A DNA stretch of 36,282 nt from a virus. The DNA is taken from positions 1-36,282 of the IMG/VR virus record IMGVR_UViG_3300035698_005741; one strand, 5' to 3'. The position numbers and the translations under genes are program-made. The notes below the pieces were generated by a model. That model saw only the letters and a program-made list of their open reading frames with translations, had not been told where the DNA came from and made no database searches. How positions within the stretch are numbered: position 1 is the stretch's first letter; the number at the start of each line of letters is the position of its first letter. Positions 24,515-31,378 of the stretch are shown in pieces.

Positions 24515-25105
24515 CTATCCGCCCTTGCGTTTACAGCGAATTATCTGGGTGTTGTCGCCGTAGCTGGTACCATGCCAATCGTCACCATCTGCCATAAACC
24601 ATGCGTCGTACCTTTTGCCCGCCAGATTATGTCGGCCCTCTTTTACCCGGTAGCAGGGGAACTTAAGACTAGCAGGCCAATTGGTGATAAAATGGGTGCA
24701 GTTCTTTGCGTTGCCCAACCGTATCTTATCGTGGTCTTCATTCTCCACGAGATAGAGGGTTATTTCCCCCATTTTCTTCATATAAGCCCTGTCGAGGTCC
24801 GCCGTGCATGCATAGCAAATCTTGTCGCCGTTATCGAGAATAGCAAAGCCGGTGCCTATACCTTCGTCCTGCGGTACTATTTGATCACACTTTGCGCACA
24901 TGCGTTTCTCTTCGCGGTAGGCTGCTAGGCCCTTAAGGTATGTATTCCACTTGGCATGCTGCAAAGTTGAGGGGTGAAACCGCGCTACCCGCTCTGCACA
25001 ATCATCTATCGCAGCGCTTAAACTACCGCAGCGCTTAACCATACGGTCTAACACCAGTTGGGTGTTTCCCTCAACTGGTGCGGTTACTCTTCTACGTAGG
25101 CTCAT
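24515..25105 (-). CDS. Zinc-binding protein of unknown function, 196 aa
   Basis: ATG 25105 (MSLRRRVTAPVEGN), overlapping the SLOG gene by 14 bases. Residues 70-100 hold two knuckles, CAKCDQ and CYACTADL, likely a treble-clef or ribbon. The C-terminal segment (AWFMADGDDWHGTSYGDNTQ) resembles a conserved tail found in phage zinc proteins. Function unknown. Confidence 0.68.
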   Translation of the reverse strand: MSLRRRVTAPVEGNTQLVLDRMVKRCGSLSAAIDDCAERVARFHPSTLQHAKWNTYLKGLAAYREEKRMCAKCDQIVPQDEGIGTGFAILDNGDKICYACTADLDRAYMKKMGEITLYLVENEDHDKIRLGNAKNCTHFITNWPASLKFPCYRVKEGRHNLAGKRYDAWFMADGDDWHGTSYGDNTQIIRCKRKGG

Positions 25106-25526
25106 CTAAAGGCTCCACATGTACAACGGGTATGCCTGCGTCTTTGGCTCGCTTGATCATATCGGCGGTACCTCGACCCCCTATGCAAGCTAGGACTATA
25201 TCAGGCTTTCCTTCGTCAATCATACGCTGATTACGTTTAAATCCCGCGAGGGCGTTATACTGCCCACTATTGTTGTATTTAACCACGCAAGGTTGGGACA
25301 TATCCGTCCAATCAGGCTTATACTGTTCGAAGGCAACATGGTTGGCTATCGCCCACTGGTCCGCGAGCGTATCCGCCCCACGAGCGCCTCCGTGGATGAT
25401 AACCGTGTCATCCGGGGCGAGCCATGTAGCGGGGTCGTCTGTGGTAGGCGGCAGCACGTTATACAATGCCTCTGAAAGGGCGTCGTAGTTGTGGTACTCG
25501 CGCCCGCCCGTTACTAGTATTCTCAT
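25092..25526 (-). CDS. YspA/cpYpsA-related SLOG protein (DUF2493), 144 aa
   Basis: Start at ATG 25526 (MRILVTGGREYHN), overlapping the upstream stop as ATGA. A longer frame to 25604 is rejected. The family signature is complete: LVTGGRE at the first strand, VIIHGGARGAD (42-52) as nucleotide-binding loop, and NQRMIDEGKPDIVLACIGGRGTAD. These proteins bind nucleotide-type ligands and occur in phages and near signalling defence systems; their role is unproven. Confidence 0.85.
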   Translation of the reverse strand: MRILVTGGREYHNYDALSEALYNVLPPTTDDPATWLAPDDTVIIHGGARGADTLADQWAIANHVAFEQYKPDWTDMSQPCVVKYNNSGQYNALAGFKRNQRMIDEGKPDIVLACIGGRGTADMIKRAKDAGIPVVHVEPLDEPT

Positions 25527-25810
25527 TTGGCTAACCCCGGCCCTACTCGTCCTTCCGGCTTCTGTTTGAGCCACGGTCCGGGCGGGTCGCCGGTTCCATC
25601 CCATCCGCTAAGAGCGTCCACAGCTTGAGAGAAATACTCGTAACAATAACGTGTCCGATACGACTCATCGCCCAGACCAACGCACAGCCCCCCAGTAAAT
25701 ATATAAGGAAATACACCTGCTAGCTCCCCATTATCCAAGCGCCTAATGTTGCTATACCCCTGCTCATGCAGAAGCTTAACGAGTCCCTGATCTTCCGGCT
25801 TGAGCTTCAT
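25523..25810 (-). CDS. Conserved small phage protein, 95 aa
   Basis: ATG 25810 (MKLKPEDQGLVKLLHEQGYSN). The layout, 'EQGYSNIR.L..G..AG..P..FT' followed by CYEYFSQAVDALSGWDGTGDP, resembles a small protein family seen in many phages of Gram-negative bacteria. No biochemical role is known. ATGA overlaps link it to genes on both sides. Confidence 0.75.
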   Translation of the reverse strand: MKLKPEDQGLVKLLHEQGYSNIRRLDNGELAGVFPYIFTGGLCVGLGDESYRTRYCYEYFSQAVDALSGWDGTGDPPGPWLKQKPEGRVGPGLAK

Positions 25811-25971
25811 GTGTGGCTACCCCAATCGGCTACGCCGAAATCGATCTTCTCAAAGTAGATCGCGACAAAGGGTAGGATGTGAAGGCGAAGGCGTTTACTG
25901 CGCGGGGAGTAGGTTACTCCGAGTACGAAGAACCGCCATGAAAACTCTAATCCTAAATCTCGCATATGCAT
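25807..25971 (-). CDS. Very small protein, 54 aa, coupled to the next gene
   Basis: ATG 25971 (MHMRDLGLEFSWRFFVLGV) to TGA 25807, overlapping the following ATG as ATGA. The ATGA coupling and unbroken frame support a real gene. Contains an aromatic, partly hydrophobic segment (RLHILPFVAIYFEKIDFG). Role unknown. Confidence 0.65.
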   Translation of the reverse strand: MHMRDLGLEFSWRFFVLGVTYSPRSKRLRLHILPFVAIYFEKIDFGVADWGSHT

Positions 25972-26008
25972 GTCATAAACCTACTGGTTCGTTAGAATTA
26001 AGTGCCCA

Positions 26009-26024
26009 TTGCAGACGTTTGCAA
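26009..26024. promoter_or_regulatory. Dispersed palindrome, copy 11, downstream of a promoter
   Basis: TTGCAGACGTTTGCAA, noncoding. It begins about 10 bases after a -10 box, near the predicted start of transcription for the 25.9 kb genes. Confidence 0.9.
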
Positions 26025-26033
26025 CGTGTAAGT

Positions 26034-26062
26034 ATATTACCCGTTTCGCCGCTTTTTGTCTA
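26034..26062 (-). promoter_or_regulatory. Promoter for the 25.9-23.9 kb gene run
   Basis: Minus strand: -35 TAGACA (26062-26057), 17-base spacer, -10 TAATAT (26039-26034), then palindrome copy 11. It overlaps the end of the 56-residue gene. Confidence 0.65.
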
Positions 26063-26207
26063 TGTGTTTATTGATTTCAGCTTTGAGATTTTGCTTCATG
26101 CGGTGAGGGCAACCGATGTAGTCACAGCGAAGGTTCTTCTTGCATTTAGCTTGGTCTGAGCAACCTATGGGCCATGCGGGTACGTCCATGCTTGTCTTTT
26201 TAGCCAT
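26037..26207 (-). CDS. Small cysteine-containing protein, 56 aa
   Basis: ATG 26207 (MAKKTSMDVPAWPIGC). Cysteines in GCSDQAKCKKN and RCDYIGCPHR could bind one metal. It overlaps the DUF1643 gene by 8 bases. Unknown role. Confidence 0.65.
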   Translation of the reverse strand: MAKKTSMDVPAWPIGCSDQAKCKKNLRCDYIGCPHRMKQNLKAEINKHIDKKRRNG

Positions 26208-26736
26208 GTGGTGTGTATTCCTCAAGTGGGGTTTCGTAGGAAACGTAAAGGGGGTGCCTTGGTGCGCCTTTATCCGTATGACCGAGGCACTGTATAAAGG
26301 GTTCGCCTAACTCCTCAAGCCATATGTTATAGAATTCCCCATCCTGATCGTTTAGGGTGCCGTGGTTCCCGAAAGCGGCAACAAGCAGACCTTCATTTCT
26401 CTGATAAAGGGTCTCGTATACAGCCTCGAATACATACGCTTCGTTATGTGGGCCGGTCGGGTCCTTAGCTTTCTTCAAATCGGCTGGTTTGGTGGCCCTA
26501 AATCCAAACAAATTGACAACTATTATCTCGGTGCATCCCCAATCACGGGCAAAACCCATGCACTTACGGACAGTGGCATCGTCTTTGAAGCCGTCTGCCG
26601 TAGACGGATTAAGCATTATAAAACAAGCCTTTAGACTGTCTTCGAGCGGTACGACCTGTAAAGTACGTCTTAATTCGTACCTATATTTACCGTCCTCACT
26701 GAAGGTGGCGGATCGTGTTAAGGGTTTATGCTTCAT
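26200..26736 (-). CDS. DUF1643 protein, 178 aa
   Basis: ATG 26736 (MKHKPLTRSATFSEDGKYR). DUF1643 hallmarks: FIMLNPSTADGFKDDATVRKC (39-59, here the LNPSTAD box) and IIVVNLFGFRATKPADLK (71-88). Then a conserved His/Gly region (AAFGNHG...CLGHTDKGAPRHPLYV). Members are widespread in phages and mobile elements; the activity is undefined. Confidence 0.88.
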   Translation of the reverse strand: MKHKPLTRSATFSEDGKYRYELRRTLQVVPLEDSLKACFIMLNPSTADGFKDDATVRKCMGFARDWGCTEIIVVNLFGFRATKPADLKKAKDPTGPHNEAYVFEAVYETLYQRNEGLLVAAFGNHGTLNDQDGEFYNIWLEELGEPFIQCLGHTDKGAPRHPLYVSYETPLEEYTPHG

Positions 26737-26947
26737 TGTTACAGACCCCGGTAACCACTAAGTCGGCAGTTACTATCTCCGGTTGGGAGTCAGGGAAGTG
26801 AACCTTGAAGTACTCGATGTTATTACGCGCTCCTTGCTCAGTTCTCCATGGGTTAGCGTCTTTTATGTGCGGTACCCATTTGTGCATTGCAGGAGCGGGG
26901 CCTCCAACAAACTTGTTAGTGCGGCTGTCTCTGATTAAGTAGAACAC
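26726..26947 (-). CDS. Small protein with GTG start, 73 aa
   Basis: GTG 26947, nine bases after GGAGG, is the best start; the TTG at 26977 has no ribosome site. The protein starts VFYLIRDSRTNKFVGG and has an aromatic middle (NNIEYFKVHFPDSQPEIV). Unknown function. Confidence 0.7.
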   Translation of the reverse strand: MFYLIRDSRTNKFVGGPAPAMHKWVPHIKDANPWRTEQGARNNIEYFKVHFPDSQPEIVTADLVVTGVCNNEA

Positions 26948-26951
26948 AGTA

Positions 26952-27173
26952 TTACTCCTCCCAATCTTCTGCTTCAAAATGGACGAAGTTAAATTTAACG
27001 TCCGGTACTTCTTCTAGGTATACGTCCGTGTGCCACCCGCCTACGTGCAGTTCCTTAATGGTGTACACCTCGCCTATTACAAGGTGTCTATGCGCGGCCA
27101 TCTGGTGTGAGGGGTAGCCTGCGGTAGGGTGTACGTACTTAATACGAGTCCCTTTTTTATTACGAATAATCAT
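26952..27173 (-). CDS. Small protein, 73 aa
   Basis: ATG 27173 (MIIRNKKGTRIKYVHPTAGY), overlapping the upstream stop as ATGA. Looks like a small beta-barrel-type fold with VIGEVYTIKELHVGGWHTDVYL. Not recognised. Confidence 0.7.
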   Translation of the reverse strand: MIIRNKKGTRIKYVHPTAGYPSHQMAAHRHLVIGEVYTIKELHVGGWHTDVYLEEVPDVKFNFVHFEAEDWEE

Positions 27174-27406
27174 AGCGAACCTTGCTCCCTAAGTTCTTGT
27201 TCTAGTACCTCAAGACCTCTTTCGAGTTCCGTACAGGGTATCCGCCTGCGCTTACATCTGCTTATCCGAGACACCAACGCCGCCCGGCTAAACCAAAACT
27301 TTTCCGCATCGACGTGACGTACAAAGAGTCCGCACAAAGGACCGTCCGCGCCTATCACACTAAGTCGAGCAAATGAATATCCCTCCGGGACTTTTAGGAT
27401 AATCAT
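27170..27406 (-). CDS. Small protein, 78 aa
   Basis: ATG 27406 (MIILKVPEGYSFARLSVIG) overlaps the upstream stop as ATGA; a longer frame to 27433 is rejected. The C-terminus has CKRRRIPCTELERGLEVLEQ, a helix after two cysteines. Unknown. Confidence 0.7.
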   Translation of the reverse strand: MIILKVPEGYSFARLSVIGADGPLCGLFVRHVDAEKFWFSRAALVSRISRCKRRRIPCTELERGLEVLEQELREQGSL

Positions 27407-27624
27407 CGTATTCTCTGTAGCTGCCGCATCCATTCTCGTACCCGCTTCTCGCTGTCCTCGTCTAACTCAGCTACCTTATGTCGGGTACGTCCGTGGCTGG
27501 TGGTCATCTCGTTAATCGTGCGTCCCTGCATGTAATGCACACCGTCAATGACCTCGTGCTGTTCGACCAGCAATACCTCAGTAGGTACCGGGTCGCCTTG
27601 ATTGTAGAGCATCACCAGTTTCAT
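27403..27624 (-). CDS. Small protein, 73 aa
   Basis: ATG 27624 (MKLVMLYNQGDPVPTEVLL), close after GGGGG and overlapping the upstream stop as ATGA. The C-terminal helix is charged. Unknown. Confidence 0.7.
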   Translation of the reverse strand: MKLVMLYNQGDPVPTEVLLVEQHEVIDGVHYMQGRTINEMTTSHGRTRHKVAELDEDSEKRVREWMRQLQRIR

Positions 27625-27797
27625 ATGAAACCCCCTAATATATAAAACATACCTAGGAAACCTGTTGCGCAGTACGTTGCGTTTAACCAATGACGCCGCC
27701 AAGGCTTAGGCTTGTACTTCTCTGCAAACCTGCCCGCTTCGGAACGTCTGTCCCTAGCTTCGACGTGGGCTATAATACGTTTACATACTTTGTTCAC
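27621..27797 (-). CDS. Small membrane-tailed protein, GTG start, 58 aa
   Basis: GTG 27797 (then NKVCKRIIAHVEARDRRSE) to TGA 27621, joined to the next gene by ATGA. The N-terminal part is basic and helical. The last 18 residues (YCATGFLGMFYILGGFI) are hydrophobic and could be one membrane segment. An AAGGA site lies upstream. Confidence 0.6.
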   Translation of the reverse strand: MNKVCKRIIAHVEARDRRSEAGRFAEKYKPKPWRRHWLNATYCATGFLGMFYILGGFI

Positions 27798-27810
27798 TAG
27801 AGGTATCCTT

Positions 27811-27887
27811 TGGTAGACCCGGAGGGACTTGAACCCCCGACATATCCGTTATGAGCGGATCGTTCTAACCAACTGAACTACGGGTCC
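27811..27887 (-). tRNA. tRNA with CAU anticodon (Met or Ile2)
   Basis: A 77-base cloverleaf with encoded CCA. Acceptor GGACCCG pairs with CGGGTCT, with a G-U first pair. The D arm contains AGTTCAGTTGGTTAGAA. The anticodon stem is ATCCG/CGGAT around loop CTCATAA, giving CAU. The T arm is GGGGGTTCAAGTCCCTC. Elongator Met and lysidine-type Ile2 cannot be told apart by eye. Palindrome copy 12 lies three bases upstream of its 5' end. Confidence 0.92.
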
Positions 27888-27889
27888 GA

Positions 27890-27905
27890 TTGCAAACGTG
27901 TGCAA
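27890..27905. promoter_or_regulatory. Dispersed palindrome, copy 12, at the tRNA promoter
   Basis: TTGCAAACGTGTGCAA. It overlaps the last base of a candidate -10 box (27910-27905) and sits directly before the CAU tRNA. Confidence 0.9.
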
Positions 27906-27934
27906 TTATTGATTAGGTCGCGAGGGCGGGTCTA
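27905..27934 (-). promoter_or_regulatory. Candidate promoter for the CAU tRNA
   Basis: Minus strand: TAGACC (27934-27929), 18-base spacer, AATAAT (27910-27905), then palindrome copy 12. It overlaps the end of the upstream gene. Confidence 0.5.
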
Positions 27935-28193
27935 GTCTATCGCCACCCGTACGAGTTTCAGGGAGCTTGCGTATCTCAGCGATTTCAGGGGTTGCCTTGG
28001 CTACAACCTCGATCTGCTCAATATCGCAGTGGGCTTGGTCCGGTATCTTCCCATCATCGGTAACGTGAGCCATCTGAACCCCGCACCGAACACACCCGTT
28101 CAAAAACTCCGTTCGGGAGGTCATAATTCCAACGTACCCCGAAACTTTATCACGTACTTCATCCCCGAGTTCGGGTAAGCTGTTACTATTCAT
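27906..28193 (-). CDS. Conserved small phage protein, 95 aa
   Basis: ATG 28193 (MNSNSLPELGDEVRDKVSGY), preceded by AGGGA; the longer frame to 28265 includes promoter sequence. The block GDEVRDKVSGYVGIMTSRTE, then FLNGCVRCGVQ, matches a small protein family common in phages ('kvtGf.Giat.r..yl.Gc.r..vq'). The function is not known. Confidence 0.78.
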   Translation of the reverse strand: MNSNSLPELGDEVRDKVSGYVGIMTSRTEFLNGCVRCGVQMAHVTDDGKIPDQAHCDIEQIEVVAKATPEIAEIRKLPETRTGGDRLDPPSRPNQ

Positions 28194-28236
28194 AATTGCA
28201 TGTCCCTTGCCCTGTAAGGCTTTGTTAAGATAGGTT

Positions 28237-28265
28237 AATATACCGCAATTACTGATTTTGTGCAA
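28237..28265 (-). promoter_or_regulatory. Promoter upstream of the 95-residue gene
   Basis: Minus strand: TTGCAC (28265-28260), 17-base spacer holding AAAATCAGTAAT, -10 TATATT (28242-28237). The spacer string resembles that of the candidate promoter at 14862-14891. Confidence 0.65.
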
Positions 28266-28290
28266 GGATAAAACCGTAACCTTCTAATGG

Positions 28291-28315
28291 TACGCGATCA
28301 GGGGGTAATCGCGTA
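28291..28315 (-). terminator. Hairpin at the end of the small membrane gene
   Basis: TACGCGAT (28291-28298) pairs perfectly with ATCGCGTA (28308-28315). It spans the stop codon of the membrane gene, and no T-tract follows. It may be a terminator or processing signal. Confidence 0.4.
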
Positions 28316-28495
28316 GATTATAGCTCCAAGTGTACCTAGCGAGACAATCATGAAAGAGAATACCAGACAACGATTGAACCGTATGGCAGTCTTCCCCAAA
28401 GTGCCTCTATGCTCCCTTAGATCAAGATAAAGAAATAGCCATACAAGAGGTATAGAAAGATACAATATTCCATAGTCTAGTAGAAAGTCTAACAT
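28298..28495 (-). CDS. Small membrane protein, two segments, 65 aa
   Basis: ATG 28495 (MLDFLLDYGILYLSIPLVW), eight bases after GGAGG and just past the Leu tRNA. Segments at about 8-25 and 44-63 (FSFMIVSLGTLGAIIYAI) are separated by a charged loop (LDLREHRGTLGK). It is holin-sized, but no lysis genes are nearby, so the role is open. Confidence 0.7.
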   Translation of the reverse strand: MLDFLLDYGILYLSIPLVWLFLYLDLREHRGTLGKTAIRFNRCLVFSFMIVSLGTLGAIIYAITP

Positions 28496-28513
28496 CAATT
28501 AGCCCTCCTTAAG

Positions 28514-28599
28514 TGGTGCGGGCGGCGGGATTCGAACCCGCATGGCTCAGGGGCCGAGGGATTTTAAATCACTTGTGTATACCGTTCCACCACGCCCGC
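28514..28599 (-). tRNA. tRNA-Leu (UAA anticodon)
   Basis: An 86-base gene with encoded CCA and a long variable arm. Acceptor GCGGGCG pairs with CGCCCGC. The anticodon loop TTTAAAA gives UAA. The anticodon stem AGTGA/TCCCT contains one T-C mismatch at its third pair, unlike bacterial Leu-UAA genes, where this pair is G-C. The T arm is GCGGGTTCGAATCCCGC. Confidence 0.93.
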
Positions 28600-28817
28600 T
28601 ATGTTACTTCTTCGTTTATCCTATCGAAGAGATCGCTAGGTATAACCACCTCGCTGCTTACCCCGATCACTCCATTGTCATCCTCGAAGAAGCAGACTTC
28701 TCGTACCTCTTTTAGTAGACCCTGTAAATGACCTATGTACTCAGCCGCTTCGTGGCTCATTTCGTCGTCGCCTGCGTCTAACAGGTTCGCTACTACCGCT
28801 TCTCCACGTACACTCAT
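28599..28817 (-). CDS. Small protein, 72 aa
   Basis: ATG 28817 (MSVRGEAVVANLLDAGDDE), with its stop touching the Leu tRNA 5' end by one base. Acidic and helical at the start, then FFEDDNGVIGVSSEVVIP. Unknown function. Confidence 0.68.
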   Translation of the reverse strand: MSVRGEAVVANLLDAGDDEMSHEAAEYIGHLQGLLKEVREVCFFEDDNGVIGVSSEVVIPSDLFDRINEEVT

Positions 28818-29002
28818 CCTGCTTGTTCCCCTAGAAGTTTATCGTCATCGTTCAAAAGCTTGCATATACGAATAGCGGATTCCCTATCCAAGCATTCACA
28901 TATAGCAATTCTTGGCTTTTGGGTTTTTTCGTCAAGTACGGATGCGTCAAAGCAGCAGTGCCCGGAGTCGGACCCATCTTCTACCGAATATCTATCTGCC
29001 AT
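28814..29002 (-). CDS. Small cysteine-containing protein, 62 aa
   Basis: ATG 29002 (MADRYSVEDGSDSGHCCF) is coupled to genes on both sides by overlaps (TAATG, ATGA). It has a GHCC pair and CECLDRESAIRICKLLND, a layout seen in small phage proteins of unknown role. Confidence 0.68.
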   Translation of the reverse strand: MADRYSVEDGSDSGHCCFDASVLDEKTQKPRIAICECLDRESAIRICKLLNDDDKLLGEQAG

Positions 29003-29232
29003 TACATATGTCGCTTTCTGTACATTTCCTTGAAGTCCTTAAACTCTCGTATAAGATTATCAACCGTTACTACGAAGTCGGGCATGATGTTGCCGTTATC
29101 ATCCTTGTACGTCTCGATTAATTCGCGGTGGCTGTCTATAGCTATAACCAGCGCTCTCCGTTCTATCTCTTTAGGGGGTGAATAGTAGGTCATATCCTGT
29201 GACCATAATTTATGCATGTCGGGCGTGAGCAT
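29002..29232 (-). CDS. Small protein, 76 aa
   Basis: Start at ATG 29232 (MLTPDMHKLWSQDMTYY), six bases after GAGG. ATG 29253 lacks a ribosome site. Helical, basic C-terminus (FKDFKEMYRKRHM). Unknown. Confidence 0.65.
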   Translation of the reverse strand: MLTPDMHKLWSQDMTYYSPPKEIERRALVIAIDSHRELIETYKDDNGNIMPDFVVTVDNLIREFKDFKEMYRKRHM

Positions 29233-29483
29233 ATGTTTCCTCGTCCACTGCATATAGCGGGGTTTATACAGCCCGGTACTCCCGTATTAAGGGTAATATC
29301 TATTGAGCGGACTAGCCAAGGTGACATGGAGGGGTCTCCGCAAAAATACTGCGCCGATTTTAGGAGTGCCTCAAGTTTCTCCGTCCGATCTGCTAGCGCT
29401 CGCAATGTGTCTGGGAATATAGGACACGTACCGTTTTCAGCGGGGTTATCCGCCCATTCCCGAAGTGTGTTTGGATCAGTCAT
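29190..29483 (-). CDS. Small cysteine-rich protein, 97 aa
   Basis: ATG 29483 (MTDPNTLREWADNPAENG). The N-terminal half is helical (DTLRALADRTEKLEALL). The end has cysteines in GCINPAICSGRGNICSRPTC, possibly a metal site. It overlaps the next gene by 43 bases. Confidence 0.68.
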   Translation of the reverse strand: MTDPNTLREWADNPAENGTCPIFPDTLRALADRTEKLEALLKSAQYFCGDPSMSPWLVRSIDITLNTGVPGCINPAICSGRGNICSRPTCINYGHRI

Positions 29484-29484
29484 C

Positions 29485-29601
29485 CTATTCCCGAAGTTGA
29501 ATGGTGAATGTCTTCACCGGTCGAATTTCATGGTTGACCGTCTCTAGTTCAGTGAGAAGATGAAAGGCTTTTCTTACGTTTTCGGGAGTGAGCATTTGCA
29601 T
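29485..29601 (-). CDS. Very small protein, 38 aa
   Basis: ATG 29601 (MQMLTPENVRKAFHLLTEL) to TAG 29485, ending one base before the next gene. A short AGGA site and a candidate promoter (TTGATT, 18 bases, TATAAC) precede it. Helical and amphipathic. Confidence 0.6.
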   Translation of the reverse strand: MQMLTPENVRKAFHLLTELETVNHEIRPVKTFTIQLRE

Positions 29602-29611
29602 GTATCCTGCT

Positions 29612-29641
29612 GTTATAGGTTGAGTATAAGTAGGTAATCAA
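29612..29641 (-). promoter_or_regulatory. Candidate promoter
   Basis: Minus strand: TTGATT (29641-29636), 18-base spacer, TATAAC (29617-29612), in the 65-base gap upstream of the 38-residue gene. Confidence 0.5.
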
Positions 29642-29666
29642 CGTGAAGCAACGCGATATTTCCTGC

Positions 29667-30128
29667 CTAGGTTTCGCTTTGCCGGGGTATCACATGCCCG
29701 TCCTCTCCAAGAGGCAAATCCATAACAGTTTCAACGGTAAAAGGTACTCCATCAGGGAATTCCCGCCACGCTCGATTTCTTTCCGTATCGTCATGCTCTG
29801 GGGATTTTCGGTTTACCTTGTCTTGCTTACGACGCCATGCCCGAACTTCATACCAGTAGTAGGCTTCCTGTAATGCCCGTTCGGCATTGGCGGTCTCTAC
29901 GCACATGGGGCCTGCTTCGTTATTAAGGTAGTCCGTTCTTGCGACAAGGGCGCGGATCACTGACTGACTGTTTGTCCCGTCCCATTCCTCGTCGTACTGG
30001 GTCTGTCCCCCAGATCGCTTGATAAACGCCAACGTCTGATGGGTGCCGACAAAGCCCTGCTCTCCGTATTCCGGCAAGGCGTACACATGCCCCGGGTCCC
30101 GTTCCTCGAATCCATTAAAATCCGTCAT
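29667..30128 (-). CDS. Conserved phage protein, 153 aa
   Basis: ATG 30128 (MTDFNGFEERDPGHVYALPE). The core YDEEWDGTNSQSVIRALVAR, followed by TDYLNNE and ALQEAYYWYEVRAWRRKQDK, is a helical pattern I have seen in many small phage proteins. I cannot name a function. The C-terminus is polar. Confidence 0.72.
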   Translation of the reverse strand: MTDFNGFEERDPGHVYALPEYGEQGFVGTHQTLAFIKRSGGQTQYDEEWDGTNSQSVIRALVARTDYLNNEAGPMCVETANAERALQEAYYWYEVRAWRRKQDKVNRKSPEHDDTERNRAWREFPDGVPFTVETVMDLPLGEDGHVIPRQSET

Positions 30129-30135
30129 CTTCTAC

Positions 30136-30336
30136 CTATATCCGTAGCCCGGGGAGTTTCTCCCACCACCGTTTTTTTGGTAACGCATTAGGTATGACCA
30201 GTGCCCAGTTACCGTCAGGGCGCTCGTACCAGTAGCCAATAGCTATGCTCTTACCCGTGTCGTTTTCCACTTCGATAAATCTGCCGCTCTGGGTCTCGGG
30301 CGGACCGTCGAAAACTATATGTATGTGTCGGCTCAT
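30136..30336 (-). CDS. Conserved small phage protein, 66 aa
   Basis: ATG 30336 (MSRHIHIVFDGPPETQSGRF), after AGGAG. The block HIVFDGPP, then SGRFIEVENDTGKSI and GYWYERPDGNWALVI, resembles a small beta-rich family often present in phages. Function unknown. Palindrome copy 13 lies 24 bases upstream. Confidence 0.75.
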   Translation of the reverse strand: MSRHIHIVFDGPPETQSGRFIEVENDTGKSIAIGYWYERPDGNWALVIPNALPKKRWWEKLPGLRI

Positions 30337-30359
30337 AACTGTAACTCCTATTTATTGTT

Positions 30360-30375
30360 TTGCAGACGTGTGCAA
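30360..30375. promoter_or_regulatory. Dispersed palindrome, copy 13
   Basis: TTGCAGACGTGTGCAA, exactly in the gap between a stop codon (30376) and the AGGAG site of the next gene. Confidence 0.88.
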
Positions 30376-30579
30376 TTAACTGTTGGTGTATACGTCAGCG
30401 AGGGAAGTGGATATCGCCGCTAAAAGTATGTCCTCATACGTACCCGCGAATTCTGGGTTATCCTTTATCCCTTCCCATTGTTCATGCGCCTTACGTATTG
30501 TCACAAAAGCGGCCCGGTCCCATGCAGTAGCATTTGGGTTCTTTGCCATATAGGCTTCGACTTCACTGTTCTTCGGCAT
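30376..30579 (-). CDS. Small protein, 67 aa
   Basis: ATG 30579 (MPKNSEVEAYMAKNPNATA), overlapping the upstream gene by 17 bases. Helical: DRAAFVTIRKAHEQWEGI. Unknown. Confidence 0.66.
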   Translation of the reverse strand: MPKNSEVEAYMAKNPNATAWDRAAFVTIRKAHEQWEGIKDNPEFAGTYEDILLAAISTSLADVYTNS

Positions 30580-30775
30580 CTTCTATCCTCTTGTCTATAA
30601 AACGTTCCGCCGCCATTGGCGTAGTAAACCAATTCATCCTAGGATTGATTTTTTTGAGTTGTATATTACTGTCATCCAGTTCGCCGATGGCTTCATACAC
30701 GTTATAGCCACTCTGCCATAGGGCGTACGTGTAAACCACATAGTAGCCCCGGTATTCCCGTGCCTTGCCATTCAT
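30563..30775 (-). CDS. Small protein, 70 aa
   Basis: Start placed at ATG 30775 (MNGKAREYRGYYVVYTYAL), which overlaps the upstream stop as ATGA; a longer frame to 30814 is rejected. Tyr-rich N-terminus, C-terminal helix (MAAERFIDKRIEDAEEQ). Confidence 0.65.
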   Translation of the reverse strand: MNGKAREYRGYYVVYTYALWQSGYNVYEAIGELDDSNIQLKKINPRMNWFTTPMAAERFIDKRIEDAEEQ

Positions 30776-30924
30776 GTTATATGGAACCACGGTAAGGGCC
30801 AATCCAGTAACCATGCCATAAGGCGTATACCAGTCATAATGAAGACACCCTGAAGTATACTCGTAACCATGACCTTAAGTTCACCAGATATAAACGTCTT
30901 CCATTTGGCTTTAGGCTTACTCAT
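30772..30924 (-). CDS. Very small membrane protein, 50 aa
   Basis: ATG 30924 (MSKPKAKWKTFISGELKVM) to TGA 30772, coupled by ATGA. Residues 15-42 (VMVTSILQGVFIMTGIRLMAW) are hydrophobic and could cross the membrane once. AAAGG upstream. Confidence 0.62.
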   Translation of the reverse strand: MSKPKAKWKTFISGELKVMVTSILQGVFIMTGIRLMAWLLDWPLPWFHIT

Positions 30925-30940
30925 TTTATTTTACCTTTCA

Positions 30941-31378
30941 TCACGTTGGTTGCTTACACCCGTTCTGCGGTAGTTTGCAATTCCGCACGTCATAAGGTGT
31001 ACCGCACGTACAGTCTGGTCGGGTATCAGGCTTTCCTTCGTCCCACACAAAATCGTCCACAGCCAGTGGGTATGCAGCATCAGCGCGTGGTTTTTCGGCT
31101 AGCTCAACTAGGTACTTAACGCCGCAGGTTAGCTTAGGGCAAAGCCAGTTGGTCTGCACGGAACGCCGCTGCGTTTCGCCACATTCCGAACACTGATAAA
31201 GAAACGGAGTACTGTCGTTGAGGTGCGCCACGATTTTCGAGAGATTGAACCAGCCATCCAAGCAGTATATTCCCTCGGCCTCTTCGCTAATGTGGCAATC
31301 CCCTCCCCCTGCCATTCCGTCATCCTGCCCTTTCTTTAGGGCCTCGACTAAACGTTGTACGGTAATTTCGTTACTCAT
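30941..31378 (-). CDS. Zinc-binding protein, 145 aa
   Basis: ATG 31378 after AGGAAGGATC, overlapping the upstream gene by 8 bases. The middle has FLYQCSECGETQRRSV, then CPKLTC, a zinc ribbon. The C-terminal region has CTCGTPYDVRNC and NGCKQPT. Residues 1-50 are helical. Function unknown. Confidence 0.7.
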   Translation of the reverse strand: MSNEITVQRLVEALKKGQDDGMAGGGDCHISEEAEGIYCLDGWFNLSKIVAHLNDSTPFLYQCSECGETQRRSVQTNWLCPKLTCGVKYLVELAEKPRADAAYPLAVDDFVWDEGKPDTRPDCTCGTPYDVRNCKLPQNGCKQPT

